A stretch of 23,169 bases of DNA from Candidatus Brevefilum sp. (GCA_007119455.1 SKPR01000057.1:1-23169), one strand, 5' to 3'; shown: positions 15,299 through 23,096, counted from the stretch's first letter. Numbers and translations: made by a program. The notes: generated from the sequence alone by a model not told the origin.

Positions 15299-15693
15299 TG
15301 GCCTCAACAGAAGAAAGAATGCGAATTTTGATGATGATCCAGGAGGGGAAAATTTCGGCTGCTGAAGGTGCCCGTTTGATCGAAGCACTCGATGACGTAC
15401 AGGAACCGAGCGCACCCCCCAAGCCTGCAGATAAGGGTTATACCACCGGGAAGAAACCACGCTACCTGCGAGTGTTGATCACGGATACCGATTCAGGGAA
15501 GACACGGGTTAACGTTCGGCTGCCTGTCTCGCTGATCAGTTCAGGGATGCGAATGGGGGCGCGCTTTGCCCCGGAGATTGAAGGGCTCGATATGGAAGAC
15601 CTGAATGCATGGATGAATTCAGGCGAAATCGGCCAGATCGTCGACATCTTCGATGAGGAAGATGGTGAACATGTGGAAGTCTTTCTTGAATAA
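15298..15693 (+). CDS. SHOCT-like domain protein, partner of DUF2089
   Basis: Predicted 131-residue soluble protein. Residues 3-31 (TEERMRILMMIQEGKISAAE onward to LIEAL) are the helical hairpin seen at the N-terminus of YvlB/LiaX-type proteins. After a Pro/Lys linker, residues 52-131 begin PRYLRVLITDTDSGKTRVNV and end in DEEDGEHVEVFLE, a conserved unit I have seen in similar small proteins but cannot assign a function. There is no signal peptide or membrane span. The gene overlaps the DUF2089 gene by one base. Related hairpin-containing proteins in Firmicutes belong to envelope-stress systems; transferring that role here is inference. Confidence 0.8.
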   Translation: MASTEERMRILMMIQEGKISAAEGARLIEALDDVQEPSAPPKPADKGYTTGKKPRYLRVLITDTDSGKTRVNVRLPVSLISSGMRMGARFAPEIEGLDMEDLNAWMNSGEIGQIVDIFDEEDGEHVEVFLE

Positions 15694-15856
15694 CAGTTAC
15701 CACAATACACTAATGTAATCACATATCCGAGTTGAATGATGCATCAGGACAACATTGCCAGGCTTAACTGGGTTCATTTTGCTTATCCTTTTTTAAGCCA
15801 CATAAACCTGTCGTCCTGTATCTCACAATGTGGTGTCGCAAAATCACTGAACGCAC

Positions 15857-15874
15857 GACTTGTAAACTCAAGTC
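15857..15874. repeat. Small inverted repeat before MFS gene
   Basis: GACTTG and CAAGTC arms around TAAACT, about 30 bases upstream of the MFS ATG. It could be a short operator; arms of six bases may also be chance. Confidence 0.3.
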
Positions 15875-15901
15875 ACATGAATAAAAATAAGTCGAGGTAA
15901 C

Positions 15902-17251
15902 ATGCAAGAAGAATCTTCATCTGCTGAGTTAAATAAATGGCAATACCGCTTTTTTACAATCTGGGGCGGCCAGGCTTTTTCAGTATTGGGCAGCCATCTG
16001 GTTGGTTTTGCCGTGGTCTGGCACCTGACAGAAACCACCGGATCAGCCACCGTGCTCGCCATCGGCAGTCTGATGAATGTCATTCCAGGCATCCTGATCG
16101 CGCCCATCGCTGGTGCGCTGGTTGACCGATGGAACCGGAAACTGGTGATGATTGTGTTCGATTGGATCACAGCCATGTTTACCCTGCTCGTTGCCATCCT
16201 TTTTGTCTATGATGCTGCACAGATCTGGCACATCTTCCTGATCATGTTTGTCCGATCCTCATGCGGATGCTTTCAATGGGCCGCCATGACTGCCTCAACC
16301 ACATTGATGGTTCCCAAAAAACAATTATCCCGGATTGCCGGGGCCAACCAATCTTTGCAGGGCATTATGGGCATCATCGGGCCAGCCCTGGGAGCCCTAT
16401 TAATCGCACTGCTGCCCATGCAATCTGTCCTGTTCATTGACGTATCAACGGCACTGTTTGCGGTCATCCCTCTGCTCTTTTTCTCAATCCCCCAACCCGT
16501 TCGGAATGGCACCAAAGTAAAATCCAAATCTGATTCAAAAACATCCGTCTGGCAGGATCTGGCAGAGGGCTGGAAATATGTACTCGGATGGCCCAGCCTC
16601 TTGGCAATCATCATCCTGGCCATGCTGATCAACTTCCTGATCAACCCGGCCTTTGCCCTCCTTCCATTGGTGGTGACCGAGCACTTCGGTCTGGGGGCCT
16701 ATGAATTGGGATTCATCAACTCCGCGTTTGGTGTCGGTGTTATCCTGGGCGGTCTAACTTTAAGCGCCTGGGGCGGATTCAAAAACCGCATCATGACCTC
16801 CCTGGTTGCCCTGACCATCTCAGGTGGTGCTGTGCTGGCAGTCGGCCTGGCACCTTCCAATATGTATCTGCTGGCTCTGGCGGGTATGGCACTCTTTGGT
16901 TTCCTCAACCCAATGGTGAACGGCCCATTATTCGCCGTGATGCAGGCCAAAGTTGAACCGGAAATCCAGGGTCGGGTTTTTTCACTTCTGACCGCCGGGG
17001 CAGGCCTGGCCAGCCCCCTGGGCCTGGCCATCGCCGGCCCAGTGGCAGACGCCACCAACAACCAGCTCTGGTTTGTTGCCGGTGGTATCCTGACAATTAT
17101 TGCAGGATGTGTTGCATTTCTGATCCCCGATATCCGTAAGATCGGATTGGGTATGGACGAAGATCAAGCTGACAAGACGGTTGAGAAAACGCCCCAGAAA
17201 CCCATCCTTGAGAGTGCATTACCTGAGACCACCCAGGCTCAACTTGAATAA
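15902..17251 (+). CDS. MFS exporter, DHA3 (MefA/EntS-like) type
   Basis: Predicted 449-residue transporter with about twelve membrane spans. The N-terminus NKWQYRFFTIWGGQAFSVLG followed by GFAVVWHLTETTGSATVLA is characteristic of the DHA3 proton-driven exporters (macrolide efflux MefA, enterobactin exporter EntS). The loop 2-3 motif is ALVDRWNRKLVMI. A central charged loop near residue 200-220 separates the two six-helix halves, and a hydrophilic, Lys/Glu-rich tail follows the last span. Substrates in this group range from antibiotics to siderophores and cannot be predicted here. GAGG lies 4 bases before the ATG. It converges on the DUF6544 gene with no strong terminator between them. Confidence 0.9.
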   Translation: MQEESSSAELNKWQYRFFTIWGGQAFSVLGSHLVGFAVVWHLTETTGSATVLAIGSLMNVIPGILIAPIAGALVDRWNRKLVMIVFDWITAMFTLLVAILFVYDAAQIWHIFLIMFVRSSCGCFQWAAMTASTTLMVPKKQLSRIAGANQSLQGIMGIIGPALGALLIALLPMQSVLFIDVSTALFAVIPLLFFSIPQPVRNGTKVKSKSDSKTSVWQDLAEGWKYVLGWPSLLAIIILAMLINFLINPAFALLPLVVTEHFGLGAYELGFINSAFGVGVILGGLTLSAWGGFKNRIMTSLVALTISGGAVLAVGLAPSNMYLLALAGMALFGFLNPMVNGPLFAVMQAKVEPEIQGRVFSLLTAGAGLASPLGLAIAGPVADATNNQLWFVAGGILTIIAGCVAFLIPDIRKIGLGMDEDQADKTVEKTPQKPILESALPETTQAQLE

Positions 17252-17327
17252 AGGATGAATCAAGCCTGCTAAACATCATATAATCGCCCCTGTTGAAGAG
17301 GGATAGATTTTACCCACAAATAAATCT

Positions 17328-18143
17328 TCAGGCACCCTCACCCTGGATGTATTCTTCCACATCAACATTCCAGCGAACATCTTCGATTCTGGCTACCAGC
17401 CAGGGGGATTCTTCATCCATCCATTGGGCTGCAAATAAAATCGGCATTCGCCAGCCCTCCAACTCACCCCATTCCAGAGCCTGTGCCTGCCAGCGCGTTT
17501 TTTCATTATCACCCGATTTCTTCCAGCGCAGCGCTTCCATCCGGTCAAGCATATGGGTTTCTGGATTAAAGTGGGCGGTGAACCTGTCCTCCCCATCCTG
17601 AAAGGGTACGATCAACATGGCTGTATGATCATTGATCGACTCCCAGCGGACATCACTGGCGCTGAGGTAAACCGAAGGAAACATCATCGTTTCACTCCAT
17701 AAACCAATGTTGGCCGCCTGGTCAGTTTGAGGATCGTCTTCGATTGTCCCGAAGGGCAAATTGAGGCAGCACTCACCTTCCAGAAAATATTCGTTGACTC
17801 GCAAAATTGGAATCCCCCAAAAGGTCGTTTCAATATAATGCCGGTAACCCTCGCCGGCCTGATGAATAAACCGCAGACGGGTTGGCAGAGTCACCCCCAT
17901 GAACCGGAGCTGTCCCCGCCCGGTCAACACAAATGACTCAATTCGGGGCATCTCGGTCCCATAAAGTTCACGATAAAAACGTTCAACACACTCTGGTAAA
18001 CCACCAGGCAGATCGAATGTACCAAGGTTACGATTCTGCTGGGCGAGTGGTGGGAAAGGATCCGGGGTCTTTTTTGTACCCATCCAGATCAGCCAGCCTG
18101 CGGCAATAATCAAAATAATAATAATCAGGGCGGTGATATCCAT
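17328..18143 (-). CDS. DUF6544-family protein with N-terminal membrane anchor
   Basis: Predicted 271-residue protein. One membrane span at about 3-20 (ITALIIIILIIAAGWLIW) is followed by a soluble beta-rich domain. Features such as LRFMGVTLPTRLRFIHQAG, NIGLWSETMMFPSVYL and VRWESINDHTAMLIV match my memory of the DUF6544 family, whose function is not known; an LolA-like lipid-binding fold is only a thought. The ATG at 18143 is chosen so that the span begins at the N-terminus; a longer frame from 18182 would add charged residues before it. Only a weak AGAGA is seen upstream. Confidence 0.7.
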   Translation of the reverse strand: MDITALIIIILIIAAGWLIWMGTKKTPDPFPPLAQQNRNLGTFDLPGGLPECVERFYRELYGTEMPRIESFVLTGRGQLRFMGVTLPTRLRFIHQAGEGYRHYIETTFWGIPILRVNEYFLEGECCLNLPFGTIEDDPQTDQAANIGLWSETMMFPSVYLSASDVRWESINDHTAMLIVPFQDGEDRFTAHFNPETHMLDRMEALRWKKSGDNEKTRWQAQALEWGELEGWRMPILFAAQWMDEESPWLVARIEDVRWNVDVEEYIQGEGA

Positions 18144-18261
18144 AGAAATCTCTTTTATTTTTAAGCATACCCTAATTCTCATGTCAAACCTCTGTCAGCA
18201 GTTCATTATCAGGGCAATCGCAAAATTATTCGTTTTGATTAAATAAATTGTGTGCGTGATT

Positions 18262-18355
18262 TAATCACCTCATCCGTCGCTGCGCGCCACCTTCTCCATT
18301 TGCCCCCACCAACAGAAGGTGAGGGTTCCACTTCGCTCCAGCGAAGGCCTTTTTA
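18262..18355. repeat. REP-like structured intergenic element
   Basis: A GC-richer block between divergent genes holds CACCTTCT (18288-18295) paired with AGAAGGTG (18314-18321), then CTTCGCT-CC-AGCGAAG (18331-18346) and a T/A run. The CCTCATCCGTCGC...CCACCTTCTCC style is common among dispersed palindromic repeats in bacterial genomes. No second copy is in the window, so repeat status is inferred from form. Confidence 0.45.
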
Positions 18356-18492
18356 AAAAATCAATTTAACGGCGAATTTCACCGTATTGAGATATCGAGC
18401 TCTATAATTCACAGTGTCCGTTAACTATGCAATTGCCCTGCGTTCATTATCGAATGACTTGTAAAAAATTATTGGGCCATGATCATGAATGA

Positions 18493-18521
18493 TTGACGGC
18501 ATTCAATGATTATGCTATCAT
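18493..18521 (+). promoter_or_regulatory. Extended -10 promoter of the MntR-like gene
   Basis: TTGACG (18493-18498) and TATCAT (18516-18521) are 17 bases apart, with TGC directly before the -10. Direct repeats AATGATT at 18488-18494 and 18505-18511 overlap it, and CATGATCATG at 18478-18487 is a perfect palindrome next to it; these may be autoregulatory sites. Confidence 0.65.
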
Positions 18522-18568
18522 AAATTTAGCCGCACCTAAATATTCATGTGTAAAAATTAAGGTCAGAT

Positions 18569-19243
18569 ATGGTCAAAAAATTAAGCCACAATATTCAAGA
18601 TTACCTCAAACAGATCTATGAGATCACAAACACCGGTGGAAAAGCATCAACCAGCCAGCTGGCAGAAGCCTTAGGCATTTCTGCTGCATCCGTAACCAAT
18701 ATGATCCAGAAACTATCGATGACCCAGCCCCCCCTGGTAACCTATACAAAACACCAGGGTGTTGAGCTGACCAATGCAGGTCAGCAGGTTGCCTTAAAAA
18801 TCATCCGGCGACATCGTTTAATCGAGCACTACCTGGTTAAGGAACTGGGTTACTCGTGGGATGAGGTCCATGAAGAGGCGGAAATTCTCGAACACGCCAT
18901 GTCACCTCGATTGGAGAAGCGCATTGATGCAGCCCTGGGCTACCCCGAGTTTGACCCCCATGGCGACCCAATCCCCGATCAAAACCTGAGAATGCCCGAG
19001 GTTACCAAGACGTCTCTGAGCGACCTCAAGGCTGGCGAGGCCGGTCGGGTGATCCGTGTACCACATAATGACCCCCGGGTATTGCGATACCTCGGTAAAA
19101 GCGGGTTGAGGCCTGGTGCATCTATTAAATTACTGGCACGCACACCTTACGACCAGACCATGCGCGTATTGATCCGGGATACCGATGAAGAGGTCATTAT
19201 TGGCCCTGTTCTAGGGGCCCAAATCACCCTGGCAGTGGAATAA
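18569..19243 (+). CDS. DtxR/MntR-family metal-dependent repressor
   Basis: Predicted 224-residue regulator: winged helix at about 8-65 (TSQLAEALGISAASVTNMIQKL), dimer and metal domain at about 75-140, and a FeoA-like SH3 domain at about 148-224. Aligned with B. subtilis MntR, the ligands Asp11 (D8), His82 (H77), Glu105 (E99), Glu108 (E102) and His109 (H103) are present, while E11 is Lys14. The Cys102 of DtxR is replaced by Glu105, as in MntR. Manganese sensing is thus more likely than iron, although the C-terminal SH3 domain is a DtxR/IdeR trait. It overlaps the next gene by one base (TAATG). No metal transporter lies nearby. Confidence 0.9.
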   Translation: MVKKLSHNIQDYLKQIYEITNTGGKASTSQLAEALGISAASVTNMIQKLSMTQPPLVTYTKHQGVELTNAGQQVALKIIRRHRLIEHYLVKELGYSWDEVHEEAEILEHAMSPRLEKRIDAALGYPEFDPHGDPIPDQNLRMPEVTKTSLSDLKAGEAGRVIRVPHNDPRVLRYLGKSGLRPGASIKLLARTPYDQTMRVLIRDTDEEVIIGPVLGAQITLAVE

Positions 19244-19896
19244 TGGCTGAAATCTTACCCGTAAACCGAACCAAACAACAGGCCCGTCGCTATTACGATC
19301 GAATCAGTGGCATTTATGATTGGTTGACAATCAGTGAAGCGCCTTTAATCGAAAAAGGCGTTAAGCAGTTGAATATCTCACCGGGTGAATCAATCCTGGA
19401 GGTGGGTTGTGGCACCGGGCGAGGATTGTCACTGATGGCCAGGGGCCTGAACAGTCAGGGGGGGCTTATTGGGTTGGATTTATCGCGTAAGATGCTTTCT
19501 GTCAGCCGGAAAAAGACAGAGGAAACCCAGCCTAAGCCTGACCTGATTCAGGGGGATGCCACCCGTCTGCCTGTTCAAGCTGGTCAAATTGATGCTTTGT
19601 TCTGTTCTTTCACCCTCGAATTATTCGCAGCCGATGAGATTGTCATAGTCCTGCATGAGTTCCGTCGAGTAATGAAACCTTCCGGTCGGTTAGGTGTGGT
19701 GGCATTGGCCCAGGAACCCAGAAATCTGTCCGTACGTCTCTATGAATTCGCCCACAAGCTATTCCCGGTTGCCATCGATTGCCGCCCGATCCCTCTGGTA
19801 GCATTATTACAGGAAAATGGTTTTGAGGTCACAACATCGGCCATTGAAAAAAATTGGGGACTTCCCGTTCACATCACAACCTGTAAAAAGAGCTGA
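19243..19896 (+). CDS. Class I SAM-dependent methyltransferase, UbiE-like
   Basis: Predicted 217-residue cytoplasmic enzyme. YYDRISGIYDWLT at about 17-29 is the typical lead of UbiE/COQ5-like methyltransferases. SAM motif I is ILEVGCGTGRG (51-61), the acidic end of strand 2 is GLDLS (Asp79), motif II is GDATRLP (104-110), and FRRVMKPSGRLGVVAL is motif III. The acceptor, which could be a lipid, quinone or small molecule, is not readable. Translation is coupled to the metal-dependent regulator directly upstream, and mutM follows 33 bases later, so the three may share one transcript. Confidence 0.85.
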   Translation: MAEILPVNRTKQQARRYYDRISGIYDWLTISEAPLIEKGVKQLNISPGESILEVGCGTGRGLSLMARGLNSQGGLIGLDLSRKMLSVSRKKTEETQPKPDLIQGDATRLPVQAGQIDALFCSFTLELFAADEIVIVLHEFRRVMKPSGRLGVVALAQEPRNLSVRLYEFAHKLFPVAIDCRPIPLVALLQENGFEVTTSAIEKNWGLPVHITTCKKS

Positions 19897-19929
19897 AAAT
19901 CACCTTGCTTTTCTGAGGAGCTAAAAATA

Positions 19930-20778
19930 ATGCCTGAATTGCCGGAAGTAGAAACCATCGTCCGCCGACTGCGGAATGGGACGGATGAACACCCCCCGGT
20001 CGTGGGTGAAACTATTGCATCTGTCGAAATCACCTGGGACCGGATAATCGCTGAACCTGAACCGGACACGTTCAGAGACCTAGTGCGCAGAAGGATGATC
20101 AAAGACGCTCGCCGGCGTGGTAAATACCTTCATTTTCCATTGGACAACGGTCATCTCATGGCGCACTTACGCATGAGCGGCGATATGCGCATGGAAAAAA
20201 GACAGAGAGTAGAAGCAAAAGAGAGACCGGCTGAAAAATATGATCGGGTGATCATCAACTTTGAATCGAATTGGCGGCTGGTATTCAGCAGCATTCGGAA
20301 ATTTGGCCGGATGTGGTACGTGGATGACGCCCAATCCGTATTAGACCATCTGGGGCCTGAACCTCTGAGCGATTCCTTCACGCCTGAAAAGCTGTATGAG
20401 ATGCTCCAAGGTCATAGCCGCCAGATCAAACCTCTCCTCATGGATCAAAGCTTCATCGCCGGGTTGGGCAATGTTTACACCGATGAGGCACTGTATAAAG
20501 CAAAGATTCACCCGCTACGCCGATCGGACACCCTCTCGAGAGAGGAAGCCAATACATTGCACCGGTCCATTCAATTTATTCTTACGGAAGGCATCCGTCG
20601 TTTCGGCGCCAGTATTGATTGGATGTACCGGGGCGGTGAGTTTCAAAATGAGTTTCGGGTTTATGGAAAGGATGGCGTACCCTGCCCTGAATGTGGAACA
20701 ACGATCGTAAAAATCAAAGTTGGTCAGCGCGGCACCCACCTCTGCCCCAGCTGCCAGGAGGAACCCCAAACAGCCTGA
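19930..20778 (+). CDS. mutM: Formamidopyrimidine-DNA glycosylase (Fpg)
   Basis: Predicted 282-residue base-excision repair enzyme removing 8-oxoguanine and ring-opened purines, then cutting the strand. The N-terminus is the canonical MPELPEVETIVRRLR with catalytic Pro2 and Glu3. RRRGKYLHFPL carries the conserved Lys, QSFIAGLGNVYTDEAL is the helix-two-turn-helix, and the C-terminal zinc finger uses Cys252, Cys255, Cys272 and Cys275 with Arg267 in GQRGTHLC. All key residues are present and the length is normal. GAGGAG (19915-19920) is the ribosome site. A possible weak stem follows near 20807. Confidence 0.96.
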   Translation: MPELPEVETIVRRLRNGTDEHPPVVGETIASVEITWDRIIAEPEPDTFRDLVRRRMIKDARRRGKYLHFPLDNGHLMAHLRMSGDMRMEKRQRVEAKERPAEKYDRVIINFESNWRLVFSSIRKFGRMWYVDDAQSVLDHLGPEPLSDSFTPEKLYEMLQGHSRQIKPLLMDQSFIAGLGNVYTDEALYKAKIHPLRRSDTLSREEANTLHRSIQFILTEGIRRFGASIDWMYRGGEFQNEFRVYGKDGVPCPECGTTIVKIKVGQRGTHLCPSCQEEPQTA

Positions 20779-20851
20779 CCTGAAAAAGGTGTTTACCAAA
20801 ATCAATTCTGCAAACAGATTTTGCAATCACACAGGACAGGTCTTGAGAAAA

Positions 20852-21853
20852 CTATAACCGCAATAAACGTTTGGTCAATTCCAGGTTTTCCAACCACCAA
20901 AGGACGGTATCTGCTACGGATTCGACCAATCGGCGCGGCTGATAACCCAATTCAACTTTTGCTTTATCAGAATTGATTTCAGAATTACTGACAACCGTTT
21001 CGAGTGAATAACGCGTGATGCGTGGTTTGGTTTTTGTCAGCTTATAATATAATTCCGCGATCGGTGCGACAGCCAGGGCCACTGGCAGAGGGAATGTGAT
21101 CAGTGGCATATTTATCCCTGTCACATTTTGCACAATCTCATGCAATCGTTTCAACTCAATCCGCTCACCCCCCAAAAGATATGTTTCACCCGGTTGACCG
21201 TGATCCCTGACCCGGATATGACCCTGAGCGACATCCCTGACATCCACAAAGTCAAAAGCGCCTTCAACAATAAAGTGCAACCGCTTCTTCATCCAGGACA
21301 GGATCAATTCTCCCATTTCTGAGCGACGATAATCATATGGCCCAACCACGCCAGTCGGACAGACGATACGTGTATCCAGGCCCTCACGCCAGGCCTGCTG
21401 GACCAGCAGGGAGGCCTGAGCTTTTGTCCTGTCATAGGTACCGGCTGGATTAAGTGGGTCAAAGGCCAGCTTCTCTGTGATAGCGGTCCCCAGGGGTGGC
21501 CTTTCAAGGGCATGGATTGAACTGGTATAGATCAACTGCTTAACCCGAGCAGACCTGGCAGCCTGAAGCACATTGTTGGTACCCTCTACATTTACCCGCT
21601 GGAGAAGATCGGACTTATCTTCGGTGATCGACACCAAAGCGGCCATGTGAAATACGACATCAACATCCTGCATCGCTCTCTTGAGAGAGTCGACATCCAG
21701 GATATTACCTTCCACACGGTCAACAGCCAGGCCATCAACGGATTGTGTGTTCTCTCCTGGTAGGAGTAAAACCCTGACCCGCTCACCCCTCGACAATAAT
21801 TCTCGCACCAGGACATTCCCCAAATGCCCAGTCGCACCGGTAACTAAATTCAT
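20852..21853 (-). CDS. NAD(P)-dependent epimerase/dehydratase (extended SDR)
   Basis: Predicted 333-residue oxidoreductase. The N-terminal Rossmann motif is VTGATGHLGN (4-13); catalytic residues are Ser111/Ser112 in IYTSSIHAL and YDRTK (Tyr140, Lys144). FDFVDVRDVAQGHI and TYLLGGERIEL match the substrate-side strands of dihydroflavonol-4-reductase/steroid-dehydrogenase-like members. The substrate is unknown. Its ATG overlaps the TetR stop (ATGA), so it is probably the regulated target of that repressor. Confidence 0.87.
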   Translation of the reverse strand: MNLVTGATGHLGNVLVRELLSRGERVRVLLLPGENTQSVDGLAVDRVEGNILDVDSLKRAMQDVDVVFHMAALVSITEDKSDLLQRVNVEGTNNVLQAARSARVKQLIYTSSIHALERPPLGTAITEKLAFDPLNPAGTYDRTKAQASLLVQQAWREGLDTRIVCPTGVVGPYDYRRSEMGELILSWMKKRLHFIVEGAFDFVDVRDVAQGHIRVRDHGQPGETYLLGGERIELKRLHEIVQNVTGINMPLITFPLPVALAVAPIAELYYKLTKTKPRITRYSLETVVSNSEINSDKAKVELGYQPRRLVESVADTVLWWLENLELTKRLLRL

Positions 21854-22455
21854 ACTTTCCTCTTGATTCGTTCAATGATCATATTGACCCCTGAAATGGT
21901 GGTTGACTCCCAATCGACACCATCCGGATCGAGGGAGGCTTGTAGCAAGAGCCCCATTGCCAGAGCCATCAAAATCCGCCCGGTTGACTCTGGATCTAGA
22001 GAGCCCTCCAGGGTGCCTTCTTCAATGCCATCCTGGATAAGATCTGAAAGAAAAGCCAGGTAGCGTCGATAAGGCGCGACGGCCCGCTTCCAGATTTCTG
22101 GTTGCCGGCTGGCCTGAGTCCAAAACTCGAGCAGAATCGGGAATCCCTCATCAATGGATTGGAAAATACCGCTTGAGATAACGGCCATTTGATGGATCGC
22201 ATCGGGCACATTATCAGCAGAGGTTCTGGCCACCTCAAACAACCCATCCATACCCGCAAGCCAGGTGGTCATCAAGGTCAGAAACAGATCCAACTTTGAG
22301 GGAAAATGGTGATAAAAAGCCCCTTTGCTGACCCCAGCAGTCTGGCAGATTTCTGCCACACTGGTGGCATCATACCCATTTCTGGAAAACAAATCGAGGG
22401 CTGATGTGAGAATGTTCTGTCGAGTAGTCGAAGTGAAAGAGTCAGGAGATTTCAT
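21850..22455 (-). CDS. TetR/AcrR-family repressor
   Basis: Predicted 201-residue regulator. The HTH at about 10-56 reads TRQNILTSALDLFSRNGYDA, SVAEICQTAGVSKGAFYHHF, then PSKLDLF, a textbook TetR N-terminus. The helical C-terminal part would bind a small ligand. It shares an ATGA overlap with the downstream epimerase gene and has a TetR-type palindrome in its own promoter, so it probably controls its own two-gene operon. No Shine-Dalgarno is seen and the predicted leader is only about 15 bases. Confidence 0.92.
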   Translation of the reverse strand: MKSPDSFTSTTRQNILTSALDLFSRNGYDATSVAEICQTAGVSKGAFYHHFPSKLDLFLTLMTTWLAGMDGLFEVARTSADNVPDAIHQMAVISSGIFQSIDEGFPILLEFWTQASRQPEIWKRAVAPYRRYLAFLSDLIQDGIEEGTLEGSLDPESTGRILMALAMGLLLQASLDPDGVDWESTTISGVNMIIERIKRKV

Positions 22456-22470
22456 AAAATAAACTTTCGA

Positions 22471-22500
22471 ACCAATATAATACCGACCGGTCGGTCGGTC
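22471..22500 (-). promoter_or_regulatory. TetR operator and promoter
   Basis: ACCGACCGGTCGGT at 22482-22495 is a perfect 14-bp palindrome, followed by one more GGTC unit. On the minus strand it lies between a weak -35 (CTGACC, about 22502-22497) and a -10 TATATT (about 22479-22474). Binding would block the TetR-epimerase operon and could also affect plus-strand transcription starting at the TATAGT/TATACC boxes near 22507-22517. Confidence 0.7.
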
Positions 22501-22564
22501 AGTTAGTATAGTATACCATGGTTAATAAGATCATACAAATGAGCTGATAGAACTTTCGGGCTTA

Positions 22565-22627
22565 TGGGGAAATCAAAACTCGCCAGCCTGATGATTTCCC
22601 CAAAATCGGGCTAGCGAGTTTTTTTCT
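22565..22627 (+). terminator. Orphan terminator with interlocking upstream stem
   Basis: Stem A pairs TGGGGAAATCA (22565-22575) with TGATTTCCCCA (22592-22602), 11 perfect pairs. Stem B pairs AACTCGCCAGCC (22577-22588) with GGGCTAGCGAGTT (22608-22620), one mismatch, followed by seven Ts (22619-22625). The left arm of B lies in the loop of A, so the stems exclude one another or form an H-type pseudoknot. No plus-strand gene lies upstream. On the minus strand stem B would also act, weakly, to shield the TetR promoter. Confidence 0.65.
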
Positions 22628-22857
22628 CCAAAGCACTCCCTACTTTGGAGGAAGCCAATTGCAAATGTACAGATCGTTTAATACAAAGAAATAATACCAC
22701 AGATTTCAATAAATACGAAACCTAAATGCTTCTTTTTTAAGATCAGAGAAATGGATAATGGAAATGAGCTGACACGAGAGGCAAAATCTAAAACCAGGAA
22801 TCAATCAAAAGTCTTAATTATTTACGCGTTCTGATACATCAGACCTGTGAAATATTA
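22628..22857. other. Gene-free stretch between terminator and tRNA remnant
   Basis: Contains a small hairpin CCAAAG-N9-CTTTGG at 22628-22648 just after the orphan terminator and otherwise AT-rich sequence without a convincing frame, promoter or RNA fold. Confidence 0.4.
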
Positions 22858-22917
22858 AGAGACGACCTTGGGCGTTTGCAGCCCACAGAGCGCAGCGTGG
22901 TGCCGAACCCGTGATCA
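22858..22917 (-). pseudogene. tRNA-Cys-like remnant
   Basis: CGAACCCGTGATC at 22904-22916 repeats exactly 22975-22987 of the adjacent tRNA-Cys T-arm, and AAGAGACGAC at 22857-22866 resembles its 3' end and flank (AAGAGGCGACGAC). In the real tRNA these parts are 6 bases apart after CGACGAC; here about 37 bases intervene and include a hairpin TGGGC-N7-GCCCA. It cannot fold as a normal tRNA. It may be a decayed duplicate or an old attachment-site scar. Confidence 0.4.
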
Positions 22918-22920
22918 GAA

Positions 22921-22948
22921 TAAAAAAAACACCCCAATATGGAGTGTT
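22921..22948 (-). terminator. Intrinsic terminator of the tRNA operon
   Basis: On the minus strand AACACTCC, loop ATATT, GGGGTGTT (8 pairs including one G-T) and then eight Ts. It lies 10 bases past the tRNA-Cys 3' end. Confidence 0.88.
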
Positions 22949-22958
22949 TAACATCAAG

Positions 22959-23030
22959 AGGCGACGACGGGACTCGAACCCGTGATCGGGGTTTTGCAGA
23001 CCCTTGCCTTACCAACTTGGCTACGTCGCC
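22959..23030 (-). tRNA. tRNA-Cys(GCA)
   Basis: 72-base cloverleaf: acceptor GGCGACG pairs with CGTCGCC, D-arm GCC...GGC, anticodon loop CTGCAAA with GCA at 22997-22995, T-arm ACGGG-TTCGAGT-CCCGT and discriminator U, the usual base for cysteine tRNAs. CCA is not encoded. It is followed directly by a terminator and preceded by tRNA-Gly 66 bases upstream, probably on one transcript. Confidence 0.95.
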
Positions 23031-23096
23031 CAGAAAACAAAAGCTGATACCGGCGGCCGATATGGCCTGTTGATACCAGCCAGCGTGCTTTCTGCA

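Noticed and set aside
15761..15799. GGCTTAA/TTAAGCC pair as terminator after the SHOCT-like gene
   Set aside because: Arms are only seven bases with a loop of about 25 and no T tract after the stem.
20807..20822. TCTG-CAAA-CAGA-TTTT as mutM terminator
   Set aside because: Four-base stem is too weak to claim, although its place between convergent genes is suggestive.
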